DNA of 64,000 nt. It comes from Acidobacteriota bacterium (GTDB lineage: Bacteria; Acidobacteriota; Terriglobia; Terriglobales; Acidobacteriaceae). The stretch spans positions 1-64,000 of the forward strand of contig JAGWRX010000024.1 of the NCBI GenBank assembly GCA_028876395.1, read 5' to 3'. The stretch's first letter is position 1, and each line of letters starts with the position of its first letter. The notes under the pieces are model-generated. The model was not told the origin of the DNA. It searched no databases and was given only the letters and a program-made list of their open reading frames with translations. Both the position numbers and the translations under genes were made by a program. Below are positions 49,396 through 57,633 of the stretch, piece after piece.

Positions 49396-52300
49396 ATGAG
49401 ACGTTCTGCCATGACACTGATGATGGCCTGCATGATGATCGCCGGCATGGGTGACGCACGGGCACAGCAGCAACCCGATGCGCTCAAGAGCGGCTTTGAG
49501 AATCCTCCGGCCAGCGCGCGTCCCAGGGTGTGGTGGCACTGGATGAACGGCAATATCACCAAGGAAGGCATCAAGCTGGATGAGGAGTGGATGCATCGGG
49601 CCGGTCTGGGCGGCTTCCAGAATTTCGATGCCGCGATGTCTACGCCGCAGGTGGTGGAGAAGCGTCTGGCCTACATGACGCCCGAATGGAAAGACGCGTT
49701 CAAGTACGCGACGACGCTGGCCGATCAGCTTGGGTTTGAAGAGGCGATAGCCGGCTCGCCGGGCTGGAGCGAGACGGGCGGTCCCTGGGTTCCGGCTTCC
49801 GAGGCAATGAAGAAGTATGTATGGAGCGAGACGCGCGTAGAGGGCGGCAGGCCCTTCACGGGCGCGCTGGCTCACCCGCCCTCGAACACGGGCGCATTTC
49901 AGAATCTTCTGGTTGAAGATGTTGGCGGCGCTCTGGGCACCCCGTTCGCCGCGCCTCAGTTTTATGCAGACAGCGAAGTGGTCGCGTTCCGCGTCCCGGC
50001 CAGCGAAGTCGCCGCCGATGCCGAGCAGGCAAAGATTACCGCCAGCAGCGGAACCATCGACCCTGCGCTGCTGAGCGATGGCGACCTGGTGAAGCATGTC
50101 GCCTTTCCGAAGGCTGCAATGGGCGAGAAGGCCTGGATTCAGTATGAATATCCCCAGCCGAAGACCATTCGCGGCATCACGATTGTTGCGGGCGTCAAGG
50201 GACCGTTCGACGCTTTTCTGCCTCCCGGCGGCGACAGCGGGCAGGCGCTGGAGGCCAGCGACGACGGGCAAAGCTACCATGTCGTCGCTGCGATTCCGAA
50301 GGGCGGCTCGACAGAGCACACCATTTCGTTTGCGCCTGTTACGGCAAAGTATTTTCGTGTGACGTTCAAGACCATGCCGGCACCGCCGAGTCCCTTCGGC
50401 GACGACCCCACCATGGCTGCGCTGATTCCCAAGCCATCCAGCGACGTGCTGGTGTCCGAGCTTGTGCTGCATCCGGGGGCGCGCGTCAACCGCTTTGAAG
50501 AGAAGGCAGCCTTCAACCAGATGCGCGATTTGTATGAATTTGCCACGCCGGAGTTCGATTCCGCCGACGTCATCCAAAAGAACGACGTGGTGGATTTGAC
50601 CGGCAGGATGCGCCCCGACGGCACGCTGGACTGGACGCCGCCGGCGGGCAACTGGGTGGTGCTGCGGTTTGGCTATTCGCTGCTCGGAATCGCCAATCAC
50701 CCGGCCACCAAGGAAGCCACCGGGCTTGAAGTGGACAAGCTGAATGCGGGTTACGTGAAGCACTACATGGATCGCTACCTGGACAGCTACAAGGAGACGG
50801 TGGGCGCGGACATGATGGGCAAACGCGGCATCAAGTACGTGGTCACCGACAGCTGGGAGGCCGGCGCGCAGAACTGGACCGACGATATGATCGCCCAGTT
50901 CAAGAAGCGGCGCGGCTACGATCCTTCTCCGTGGCTGCCGGTTCTTGCCGGCCGCGTGGTTGAAAGCGCGCAGGCCAGCGACCAGTTCCTGTGGGACCTG
51001 CGCAAGACCATCGCCGACCTGACCGCGGATGAGCACTATGGCCAGGTTCAGGCGTCGCTGAAGGAGCGGGGCATGGGCCACTACGGCGAGTCGCACGAGG
51101 ACGGGCGCGCCTTTATCGCCGATGGCATGGAGGTGAAGAAGCTGGACGACATCCCGATGAGCGCGATGTGGGTCCAGATGCCGGGCGTGAACAAGCCCAC
51201 CTTTGGCTACAACGCGGATGATCGCGAATCAGCTTCCGTGGCGCACATCTATGGGCAGAATCTCGCCGCGGCGGAGTCGATGACCTCCTGCACTCCGGCC
51301 GCGGCCTGGGCCTGGTCCCCGTCAACGCTCAAGCCGACCGCGGACCAGGAGTTCCTGAACGGCATCAACCGGTTTGTCATTCACGAGTCAGCCCACCAGC
51401 CATTGATCGACAAAGTTCCCGGGCTGACTCTGGGGCCGTGCGGGCAATGGTTCAACCGCAACGAAACCTGGGCAGACCAGGCAAACGTGTGGATCAGCTA
51501 CCTTGCCCGCAACTCGTTTCTTCTCCAACAGGGCCGCTTTGTCGCGGATGTCATTTACTTCTACGGCGAGGATTCAAACATCACGGCGATCTTTGCCGGC
51601 AAGGCGCCCGACGTGCCCGCAGGGTACAACTTCGACTACATCAACGCCGATGGCCTGATCCACGAACTGGGTGCGGCGGATGGACGGGTCACGACCAGAA
51701 GCGGCATGAGCTACCGCGTGCTGGCGCTGGACCCGTACAGCAGGCACATGTCGCTCCCGGTGCTTCAAGCGCTCTACAAGCTTGTGCAGCAGGGCGCGGT
51801 GGTCGCCGGCGAGAAGCCGACCGACACGCCGAGCCTGGCGGACAACCAGGCTGAATTCAAAAAGCTGAATGACGAGTTGTTCGGCAACGGAACCGGCATG
51901 CATACCGTCGGCAAGGGAAAGGTCTACGCGGGACAGAACGCCGATGCCGTCCTGAAGGCGTTGGACGTGGCTCCGGACTTCGACTACTGCAAGCCGGAGA
52001 GCGATTCGCATATTCTGTTTGTGCATCGCAGGCTGGCGGACGCAGACATTTATTTCGTAGACAACCGCGGCGACCATGACGCAACGGTCGAGGCAAGCTT
52101 CCGGGTTGCAGGAAAGGCCCCTGACCTGTGGTATTCCGAAACCGGCAAGATCGAGCCGGCCTCTTACAGCATCGCGGGCGGGCGCACAACGGTGCCATTG
52201 CACCTGGAGCCGTGGGGCACGGTGTTTGTGGTGTTTCGCGCGCCAGCAAAGGCGATGTCGCGTACATTGCCCCGGCCGGTCGAGACGCAACTGGCAACTC

Positions 52301-52779
52301 TGGATGGACCATGGAATGTGAGTTTCCAGCCGGGCCGCGGCGCGCCGCCATCCATCACCCTGGACAAGCTGATTTCCTGGAACGACAGCGACGACAAGGG
52401 AGTGAAGTACTTCTCCGGGGCAGGAACCTATACCAGGACGATTCAGGCTTCGGCCGACTGGTTCAGGCATGGCGCAGCTCTCTGGATTGACCTGGGCGAC
52501 GTCAAGAATCTGGCGGAGGTGACGGTGAACGGAAAAGACCTCGGCGTTGTGTGGCATGCACCCTACCGGGTCAATGTGACCGGGGTCCTGAAACCCGGAC
52601 CGAATGAGGTCTCAATCAAGGTGATCAATGCCTGGGTCAACCGGCTGATTGGCGACCAGCAGCCGGACACTGCGACGAAGTACACCTTTGCCCCTTCAAA
52701 GCCGTACAACGCGAATGCGCCACTGCTTCCTTCGGGCCTGCTCGGACCGGTCAATCTTTACTCCGTTGCGGCAAAATGA
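49396..52779 (+). CDS. GH106-type glycoside hydrolase, probable alpha-L-rhamnosidase, secreted
   Basis: The 1127-residue precursor has a signal peptide (MTLMMACMMIAGMGDARAQ). The GH106 catalytic region begins RPRVWWHWMNGNITKEGI and GGFQNFDA, continuing through EEAIAGSPGWSETGGPWV and VVTDSWEAGAQNWTDDM. It includes HYGESHEDGRAFIADGMEVKK-type loops with candidate catalytic Glu residues. The C-terminus holds a galactose-binding/beta-sandwich (DLGDVKNLAEVTVNGKDLG). GH106 enzymes remove L-rhamnose from pectic rhamnogalacturonan side chains and glycosides. AGAGGAG precedes the ATG at 49396. The gene stands alone on the plus strand; a rhamnonate dehydratase-like gene 18 kb away may use the product. 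Confidence 0.88.
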   Translation: MRRSAMTLMMACMMIAGMGDARAQQQPDALKSGFENPPASARPRVWWHWMNGNITKEGIKLDEEWMHRAGLGGFQNFDAAMSTPQVVEKRLAYMTPEWKDAFKYATTLADQLGFEEAIAGSPGWSETGGPWVPASEAMKKYVWSETRVEGGRPFTGALAHPPSNTGAFQNLLVEDVGGALGTPFAAPQFYADSEVVAFRVPASEVAADAEQAKITASSGTIDPALLSDGDLVKHVAFPKAAMGEKAWIQYEYPQPKTIRGITIVAGVKGPFDAFLPPGGDSGQALEASDDGQSYHVVAAIPKGGSTEHTISFAPVTAKYFRVTFKTMPAPPSPFGDDPTMAALIPKPSSDVLVSELVLHPGARVNRFEEKAAFNQMRDLYEFATPEFDSADVIQKNDVVDLTGRMRPDGTLDWTPPAGNWVVLRFGYSLLGIANHPATKEATGLEVDKLNAGYVKHYMDRYLDSYKETVGADMMGKRGIKYVVTDSWEAGAQNWTDDMIAQFKKRRGYDPSPWLPVLAGRVVESAQASDQFLWDLRKTIADLTADEHYGQVQASLKERGMGHYGESHEDGRAFIADGMEVKKLDDIPMSAMWVQMPGVNKPTFGYNADDRESASVAHIYGQNLAAAESMTSCTPAAAWAWSPSTLKPTADQEFLNGINRFVIHESAHQPLIDKVPGLTLGPCGQWFNRNETWADQANVWISYLARNSFLLQQGRFVADVIYFYGEDSNITAIFAGKAPDVPAGYNFDYINADGLIHELGAADGRVTTRSGMSYRVLALDPYSRHMSLPVLQALYKLVQQGAVVAGEKPTDTPSLADNQAEFKKLNDELFGNGTGMHTVGKGKVYAGQNADAVLKALDVAPDFDYCKPESDSHILFVHRRLADADIYFVDNRGDHDATVEASFRVAGKAPDLWYSETGKIEPASYSIAGGRTTVPLHLEPWGTVFVVFRAPAKAMSRTLPRPVETQLATLDGPWNVSFQPGRGAPPSITLDKLISWNDSDDKGVKYFSGAGTYTRTIQASADWFRHGAALWIDLGDVKNLAEVTVNGKDLGVVWHAPYRVNVTGVLKPGPNEVSIKVINAWVNRLIGDQQPDTATKYTFAPSKPYNANAPLLPSGLLGPVNLYSVAAK

Positions 52780-53295
52780 CGGAGCATGGAGGCGCTCGGC
52801 AGTCGGCCACGGAGCGTTCAAACTGTTAGCCCGAATACGGGGTTCGGCAAAAAGGAAGCTCCGGACCGTTGCTGTCCGCAATCGTTGCGGTGGCAAGGTG
52901 GCCAAATGGTGAGGCGGGGAGGTCGATGCCGGGACGGAAGACCCGAAGGAGGGCGCCATCGCTGGAGTAGACAAACAACCCGCCCGGGCCGCGATGCCGC
53001 GATCCGCTCCGCGCAAGGCGCGCTCAGCCCGCCACGCGATCACCGCTCCCAGAGACAACAACGCACCTGTGATGCCCAGAACCGCTGCGGTCCGTCGCAA
53101 TCAGGTCATTCGGCGCGGTCGCCCTTCGCGGCCCCGCGGTGTGATTCGAGTTCCGGGTTCATCACCCGCAAGCGTGCAATGCGGGTTGCGGGTCAATGTT
53201 GACTACTTCATAACTACCGCGTCAGCAATCAGCAACAGTGCCTGGCGTCGATTCGCCTGCAAACTGCAACAGACCTTCTGCTGCCCGCATGGTGT
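52780..53295. other. Convergent intergenic region with a possible gene remnant
   Basis: This 516-bp gap lies between the stops of the GH106-type and kinase genes. It is unusually long for a convergent pair and has no clear terminator. The minus strand holds the fragment listed at 52826-53100; 53101-53295 shows nothing I can support. Confidence 0.45.
52826..53100 (-). pseudogene. Possible frameshifted remnant: membrane segment plus beta-propeller-like strand pair
   Basis: On the minus strand, a frame from TTG 53100 reads LRRTAAVLGITGALLSLGAVI, a good transmembrane helix. Near 52980 the protein-like sequence moves to another frame: GGLFVYSSDGALLRVFRPG, then PFGHLATATIADSNGPEL. It runs to a stop at 52826. 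The second part resembles FG-GAP or PD40-type propeller strands. The two parts look like one gene broken by a frameshift and cut short. It could equally be fortuitous, because GC-rich DNA yields such frames. Confidence 0.25.
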
Positions 53296-55953
53296 TCATT
53301 TGGGCTGTTCCGGCCGCCAGTTCAGAATTACGCTCAGGGACGAGGCGTCGGCGGCATTCTCGCTGATAATCAGGAACCGGTTGCCGTCGGGGGAAATATC
53401 CCAGCTCATCGGCCCGGTGCGAATTCCGGTATCCACCATCTGCGTGTTGAACAGAGCGAGCGGTGTGCCCGATTGAAAGACAGGGCTGGTGGTCACCTTG
53501 ACCTCCGTCATTTTCCAGTCCTCGGAGATATAGAACAGCGCTTTGCCGTCCCGCCGCCAGCGCGGCATGACGCCCCCGCCCCTGGACACCATCCATTTAC
53601 CACTGTTCGCGGCGGGCGGGAACGGAATCACATAGATTTCGCTCAGGCCAGACTCGTTCGAGGTGTACGCGACCCAGTGCCCGTCGGGAGAAAATTGTCC
53701 CTGGTCTTCGTTCCCCTTCGTATGTGCCAGAACCAGCGGATGTGAGTCAGATTCCACGGGTTTGACCGGCAGAGCGAACAAATCTGCCCCGGTGCCGGGA
53801 TCGATTTGCGCATAGAGGATGTACTTTCCATCCGGCGACCAGCTCTTGGGAACAGCCAGGGTATGATTTGTCCGCAACAGCATCTCTTCAGCCCCAGCTC
53901 CGTCGGCGCGCTTCCGGCAAATGCCGGCTCCGTTGTTGTACGCCAGGTACCGGCCGTCGGGCGACCAGATGGGATTCGAGCCCCCAAGCGGCCCAAAGGC
54001 GATTCGCGTGGCCACTCCCTGTCCGAATTCGAGCACCGTTGTTTTGCCGTCAGGATCCCCCACGAGCTGCTTTCCATCCGGTGAAATCATGACGGAGCCG
54101 CCCGCATGTCCCAGGGTGCCCAAATCTCCGCCTTGACGGTCCCTCCAAACGTACTGCCTGTTGGTTGGCAGGCCAGAGACGTACGCCAGCACTCCGTGTT
54201 TGGATGCGGTGGCCAACCAGCGCCCGTTGATGCCCATCGCAATGCCTTGCGCCACAGGGAATGGGTCGCCTGCCGCTTGAAGCCGTTTCATATTGAAGGG
54301 CAACGCCATCAGAGCGCCGGCGCGTGTGAACAAGATTGCTCCGACGCTGCTGCCGGAGGGTGGATCAACAATTTCGGCATTGGAAACATCGGGCAGGATG
54401 CGCGTTGTCTGCGGGCTGTCCATGGAACTCAACCAGATTCCGTCTTGCGCCGGGTCCCCCCAAATGTTGCGTGTGGCCACAAAGTGGCGCCCGTCGGGCA
54501 GGAAAACGGGGAAGGTCTCGGTGACGGCGCGATGCCCGGAAAGATCCGTGACCGCGCCACCCGCGTCAGACACTCTCTGCACCCTCCACAGGCCGCCAAG
54601 TAAAATGTCGCCGTTGCGATTCCACGTTCCGCCCAGCACTCCGAGCGCGTCGCAAAGCGTTTGCACCGGCCCGCCTTCACGATCAATCTTCTTCAACTGG
54701 GCATCTGCAAAGAATGCGATGGACCGGTTGTCAGGCGACCAGAATGGATCTACGGCGTTATCCGTGCCGGCCAGCGGCGTTGCTTCGAGCGCATCGAGCG
54801 GCCGAACCCAGATCTGCTGCTTTCCATCCTTGACCAGGACCATGGCAATGGCGCGCCCGTCCGGAGAAACCGCGAGGGCGTGGACGCGCGTCTTCTCGGG
54901 CAGCAAGACGTTCACCCGCGTGGTTGGCTGCGAAGCGGGCTGTTGGCGAAAATAGACGACGGTCAACACCACCAGAAGAAGCGTGACGAGTCCCAGCGCG
55001 CCGGCGAGCATGGCGCTGCGGGAACGTGGCGAAGCGGCAGCGGGAGCATGTGCAATCGACTCCAACTCCCATTTCAGGTCGCGCGCGCATTGCCAGCGTT
55101 CATCCGGGTCGGTCTCCAGGCACCGCTTCACGACGCGGTGGAGGGCCGGTGGCAATTCTTCAGGAGACTTCGAACGCTTGCCGGTCGCCATCTCTGTCAG
55201 AATCAGGCCCAGGGCGTAGATATCCGAGCGTACATCCGCCTCTTTTCCCTCCAATCGCTCCGGAGCCATGTATGCAGGAGTGCCCATCACCCCTCCTGCG
55301 ACGGTAAGGGACGGATCTACCGCCGATTTGGCCAGTCCGAAGTCCAGCACCTTGATCCCGGATTTGGTGAGCATAATGTTGCCGGGTTTCAGATCGCGGT
55401 GAACGATACCCTTGGCGTGGGCCACCGCCAGAGCCTCCGCGATCTGTGCTCCATATCGGATGATCTGGTCGATCGGCAATTTGCCGCGCTTCAGGCGCGC
55501 ACTCAGCGTTTCGCCTTCAATCAGCTCCATTACAAGGTAGTTGGGACCCACGTCATAGAGCGTGCAAACGTTCGGATGATTGATCGCTGCGATGGAACGC
55601 GACTCCTGCTCGAAGCGGCCGCTGAATTCTTCTTTGCAGATTTTGATCGCAACCGGGCGGTTCAGGCGCGTGTCTGTGGCGCGGAAGACCTTGCCCATGC
55701 CGCCTTGGCCCAGCGTCGCCTCGATCCTGTACGGGCCCAGCTGGGATCCGGGCGTAATCGGCGTGTCCTCGAGTCCCGTGAGCAGGTCCGTGGCGCGCTG
55801 ATCGAGCAGCTTGCGGCCGCTCTCCGAGTTGTGCAACAGCAGCTTTTCGACCTCTCTGCGCATCTCGGGGTCGACGCCGTCCAGAACCGCAACGCCGTGC
55901 TCACACGCGGCGTGGTAGAGCTCCTCGATCTGCCGCCAGCGCTGCGAAGACAA
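53296..55953 (-). CDS. Membrane Ser/Thr protein kinase with C-terminal PD40/TolB-like propeller
   Basis: The 885-residue protein has an N-terminal helical leader of about 65 residues (RWRQIEELYHAACE) and a PknB-type kinase domain. The Gly loop is GQGGMGKVF, the Lys in AIKICKEEF, then HRDLKPGNIML, DFGLAK and the APE motif MAPERLEG; all catalytic residues are present. One transmembrane helix (AMLAGALGLVTLLLVVLTVVYF, about 305-327) precedes WD40-like PD40 repeats (SPDGRAIA, SPDNRSIAF, SPDGKQLV, SPDGKYILY, SPDGHWVAY). The sensor propeller is probably periplasmic and signals to the cytosolic kinase. The start is TTG at 55953 with TGAGG upstream. It is divergent from an ECF-like sigma gene, a recurring pairing in Acidobacteria and Planctomycetes. 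Confidence 0.94.
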   Translation of the reverse strand: MSSQRWRQIEELYHAACEHGVAVLDGVDPEMRREVEKLLLHNSESGRKLLDQRATDLLTGLEDTPITPGSQLGPYRIEATLGQGGMGKVFRATDTRLNRPVAIKICKEEFSGRFEQESRSIAAINHPNVCTLYDVGPNYLVMELIEGETLSARLKRGKLPIDQIIRYGAQIAEALAVAHAKGIVHRDLKPGNIMLTKSGIKVLDFGLAKSAVDPSLTVAGGVMGTPAYMAPERLEGKEADVRSDIYALGLILTEMATGKRSKSPEELPPALHRVVKRCLETDPDERWQCARDLKWELESIAHAPAAASPRSRSAMLAGALGLVTLLLVVLTVVYFRQQPASQPTTRVNVLLPEKTRVHALAVSPDGRAIAMVLVKDGKQQIWVRPLDALEATPLAGTDNAVDPFWSPDNRSIAFFADAQLKKIDREGGPVQTLCDALGVLGGTWNRNGDILLGGLWRVQRVSDAGGAVTDLSGHRAVTETFPVFLPDGRHFVATRNIWGDPAQDGIWLSSMDSPQTTRILPDVSNAEIVDPPSGSSVGAILFTRAGALMALPFNMKRLQAAGDPFPVAQGIAMGINGRWLATASKHGVLAYVSGLPTNRQYVWRDRQGGDLGTLGHAGGSVMISPDGKQLVGDPDGKTTVLEFGQGVATRIAFGPLGGSNPIWSPDGRYLAYNNGAGICRKRADGAGAEEMLLRTNHTLAVPKSWSPDGKYILYAQIDPGTGADLFALPVKPVESDSHPLVLAHTKGNEDQGQFSPDGHWVAYTSNESGLSEIYVIPFPPAANSGKWMVSRGGGVMPRWRRDGKALFYISEDWKMTEVKVTTSPVFQSGTPLALFNTQMVDTGIRTGPMSWDISPDGNRFLIISENAADASSLSVILNWRPEQPK

Positions 55954-56071
55954 GGATTACCTCACTGGGGAAGCATGGTGGATGGTATTATGACGCAGAC
56001 GGCGAGGCAATGTACACGGCCTTGTCGCCCCTCCTCAACCTGTGCCGGAGATCAGCCGGGAGGTCTGCACG

Positions 56072-56665
56072 TTGTCCGATCAGCCCCAAACGAGTTCCAG
56101 AGACGAGCAGGCATCGGAAACCACCCAGCTTCTTCGCGCGTGGGCCGACGGCGACCAGGCCGCGCTGGACCGGCTGACACCGCATGTCTATCGCACGCTG
56201 CGGCGCATTGCCGGACGCCAGTTGCAGGACGAACGTCCCGGACAAACTCTGCAGGCCACTGCCCTGGTCCACGAAGCCTACCTGGAACTGATCGACGTCA
56301 CGAACGTGAATTGGCAGCACAGGGCGCATTTCTTTGCCGTTTCGGCGCAGATCATGCGGCACATCCTGCTCGACCGCGCAAGACGGCGCGTGGCAGCCAA
56401 ACGAGGCGGAGCCGCGGAGCGGGTAAATCTCGATGAGCTGCCCGACCTCGGCGGAAGCCGGGCACAGGAACTGATCGCTCTTGAAGATGCACTGAATGCA
56501 CTGGCCGCGATCGATGCGCGCAAGGCCCGCGTCGTGGAAATGCGCTTTTTCGGCGGGCTCAGTGTGGAAGAAACTGCTGCCGTTCTGGCCATCTCCCCGG
56601 AAACGGTCATGCGCGATTGGAAGTTCTCGCGATCCTGGCTCCATGCGGAACTCAGCAAGAGCTAA
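56072..56665 (+). CDS. ECF-like RNA polymerase sigma factor (TIGR02999 group)
   Basis: The 197-residue sigma factor has region 2 (LLRAWADGDQAALDRLTPHV ... AHFFAVSAQIMRHILLDRAR). Region 4 is ALAAIDARKARVVEMRFFGG, then LSVEETAAVLAISPETVMRDW. The ALVHEAYLELI and IMRHILLDRARRR blocks are those of the TIGR02999 group that accompanies Ser/Thr kinases. I prefer TTG 56072 as start, with GGGAGG eight bases upstream, over GTG 56042. It shares the 118-bp promoter region with the kinase gene, and no anti-sigma gene is present. Phosphorylation by the kinase is a plausible control but is inferred. Confidence 0.92.
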   Translation: MSDQPQTSSRDEQASETTQLLRAWADGDQAALDRLTPHVYRTLRRIAGRQLQDERPGQTLQATALVHEAYLELIDVTNVNWQHRAHFFAVSAQIMRHILLDRARRRVAAKRGGAAERVNLDELPDLGGSRAQELIALEDALNALAAIDARKARVVEMRFFGGLSVEETAAVLAISPETVMRDWKFSRSWLHAELSKS

Positions 56666-56791
56666 AAAGCGCTCAATCAAAAATTAAATTTTCAGCTCAT
56701 GCCAGTTTCTCCCTCCGAATCGCGCCTATGAGATTGAAGGCGGTCAAATACCCCGTTCACCGCCCAATTTCAAAGCGAAAAGGAGATCGAC

Positions 56792-57259
56792 ATGAAAAAT
56801 CTGTTGCGGATCTGCACCATGCTGGCGTTGGGCCTTGCAGCTTCTCAGACGATGTTGCAGGCGCAGGAGGGAAGCGGCCTCCTGGGTGTTTGGAACGTAA
56901 GCGTCACCGTGGTGAATTGCCAGAGCGGCGCGCCCATCAGGACCGTGCATTCCCTGCAGATGTTTGGGCTGAACGGCATCTTTACAGAGACTGCCAATAC
57001 GGCATTGCGAGGAATCAGCGAAGGCGTCTGGAGCAATCAGGGCGGGCAGACCTACGTGGCCCTCTACTGGTTCTACCGCTATAACCCTGATGGATCGTTT
57101 GCCTCGCTTGCCAAGGCTACGAACACGGTCATGCTGGGCGATAACGGCCAATTCGAGGCTACGGGCCTTATACAGGATTTCAACGCGAGCGGTGAGCTCA
57201 TCTCGGTGGGCTGCGTCACCCAGACCGCCTCTCGCCTGGTCAGTCCGGCGCAGCCATAG
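56792..57259 (+). CDS. Small secreted protein of unknown function
   Basis: The 155-residue protein has a signal peptide (ICTMLALGLAASQTMLQAQ). A compact, mostly beta domain follows: GLLGVWNVSVTVVNC near its start, then a TVHSLQMFGLNGIFTETANT strand pair, and GCVTQTASRL near its end. Two Cys residues (about 43 and 144) may form a disulfide. The pattern of W-x-V ... G-x-F ... F-E-A-T recalls lipocalin-like or calycin barrels, but I do not recognise a named family. AAAAGGAG lies six bases before the ATG. It follows the sigma factor gene by 126 bases, with an AT-rich AAATTAAATTTT stretch between, and may be its target. Confidence 0.75.
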   Translation: MKNLLRICTMLALGLAASQTMLQAQEGSGLLGVWNVSVTVVNCQSGAPIRTVHSLQMFGLNGIFTETANTALRGISEGVWSNQGGQTYVALYWFYRYNPDGSFASLAKATNTVMLGDNGQFEATGLIQDFNASGELISVGCVTQTASRLVSPAQP

Positions 57260-57633
57260 CACCAGAACCGGCCGTGACGATGACGGAGCTTGCGTGAACT
57301 CGGCGGGCCATGGATGTCGCAATTGGGCGCCAGGCCCGTCGATGCACCTCCGTCCTCTCCGCTCGGCAAGCGAGCTAACCTCCGATTCTTGAATTCAGGC
57401 CAATGCGCTCATTGATCCACGGTTAGGCGGCGCTCCGCGGATGACTCCTGACGTTGGGCGTAAACCACGTCAGTCGAACACCATGAAAGGATTCCGTCTG
57501 CATGCAAGGCTTGATAAAAATTACGATACGGACGGATCCTCTCGATGATCGGTGAGTCAGGTAGCGGAGCACGAGAGTGCATGTGCTCCGCCATCTCTTG
57601 GTTGTGCAGTCTGGCCGGCCTCGCTTTCAAATG
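57260..57633. other. Convergent intergenic region without recognisable content
   Basis: This 374-bp gap lies between the small secreted protein gene and the end of the GH3 gene. A 73-codon minus-strand frame (57409-57630) lacks a ribosome site and any recognisable similarity, so I do not call it. No terminator-like hairpin with a U-tract was seen. Confidence 0.45.

Noticed and set aside
49243-51096. 617-codon minus-strand frame opposite the GH106-type gene
   Set aside because: It is a codon-phase shadow of a long, clearly homologous enzyme and has no recognisable motif.
57409-57630. 73-codon minus-strand frame before GH3
   Set aside because: No ribosome site, no similarity and low-information composition.
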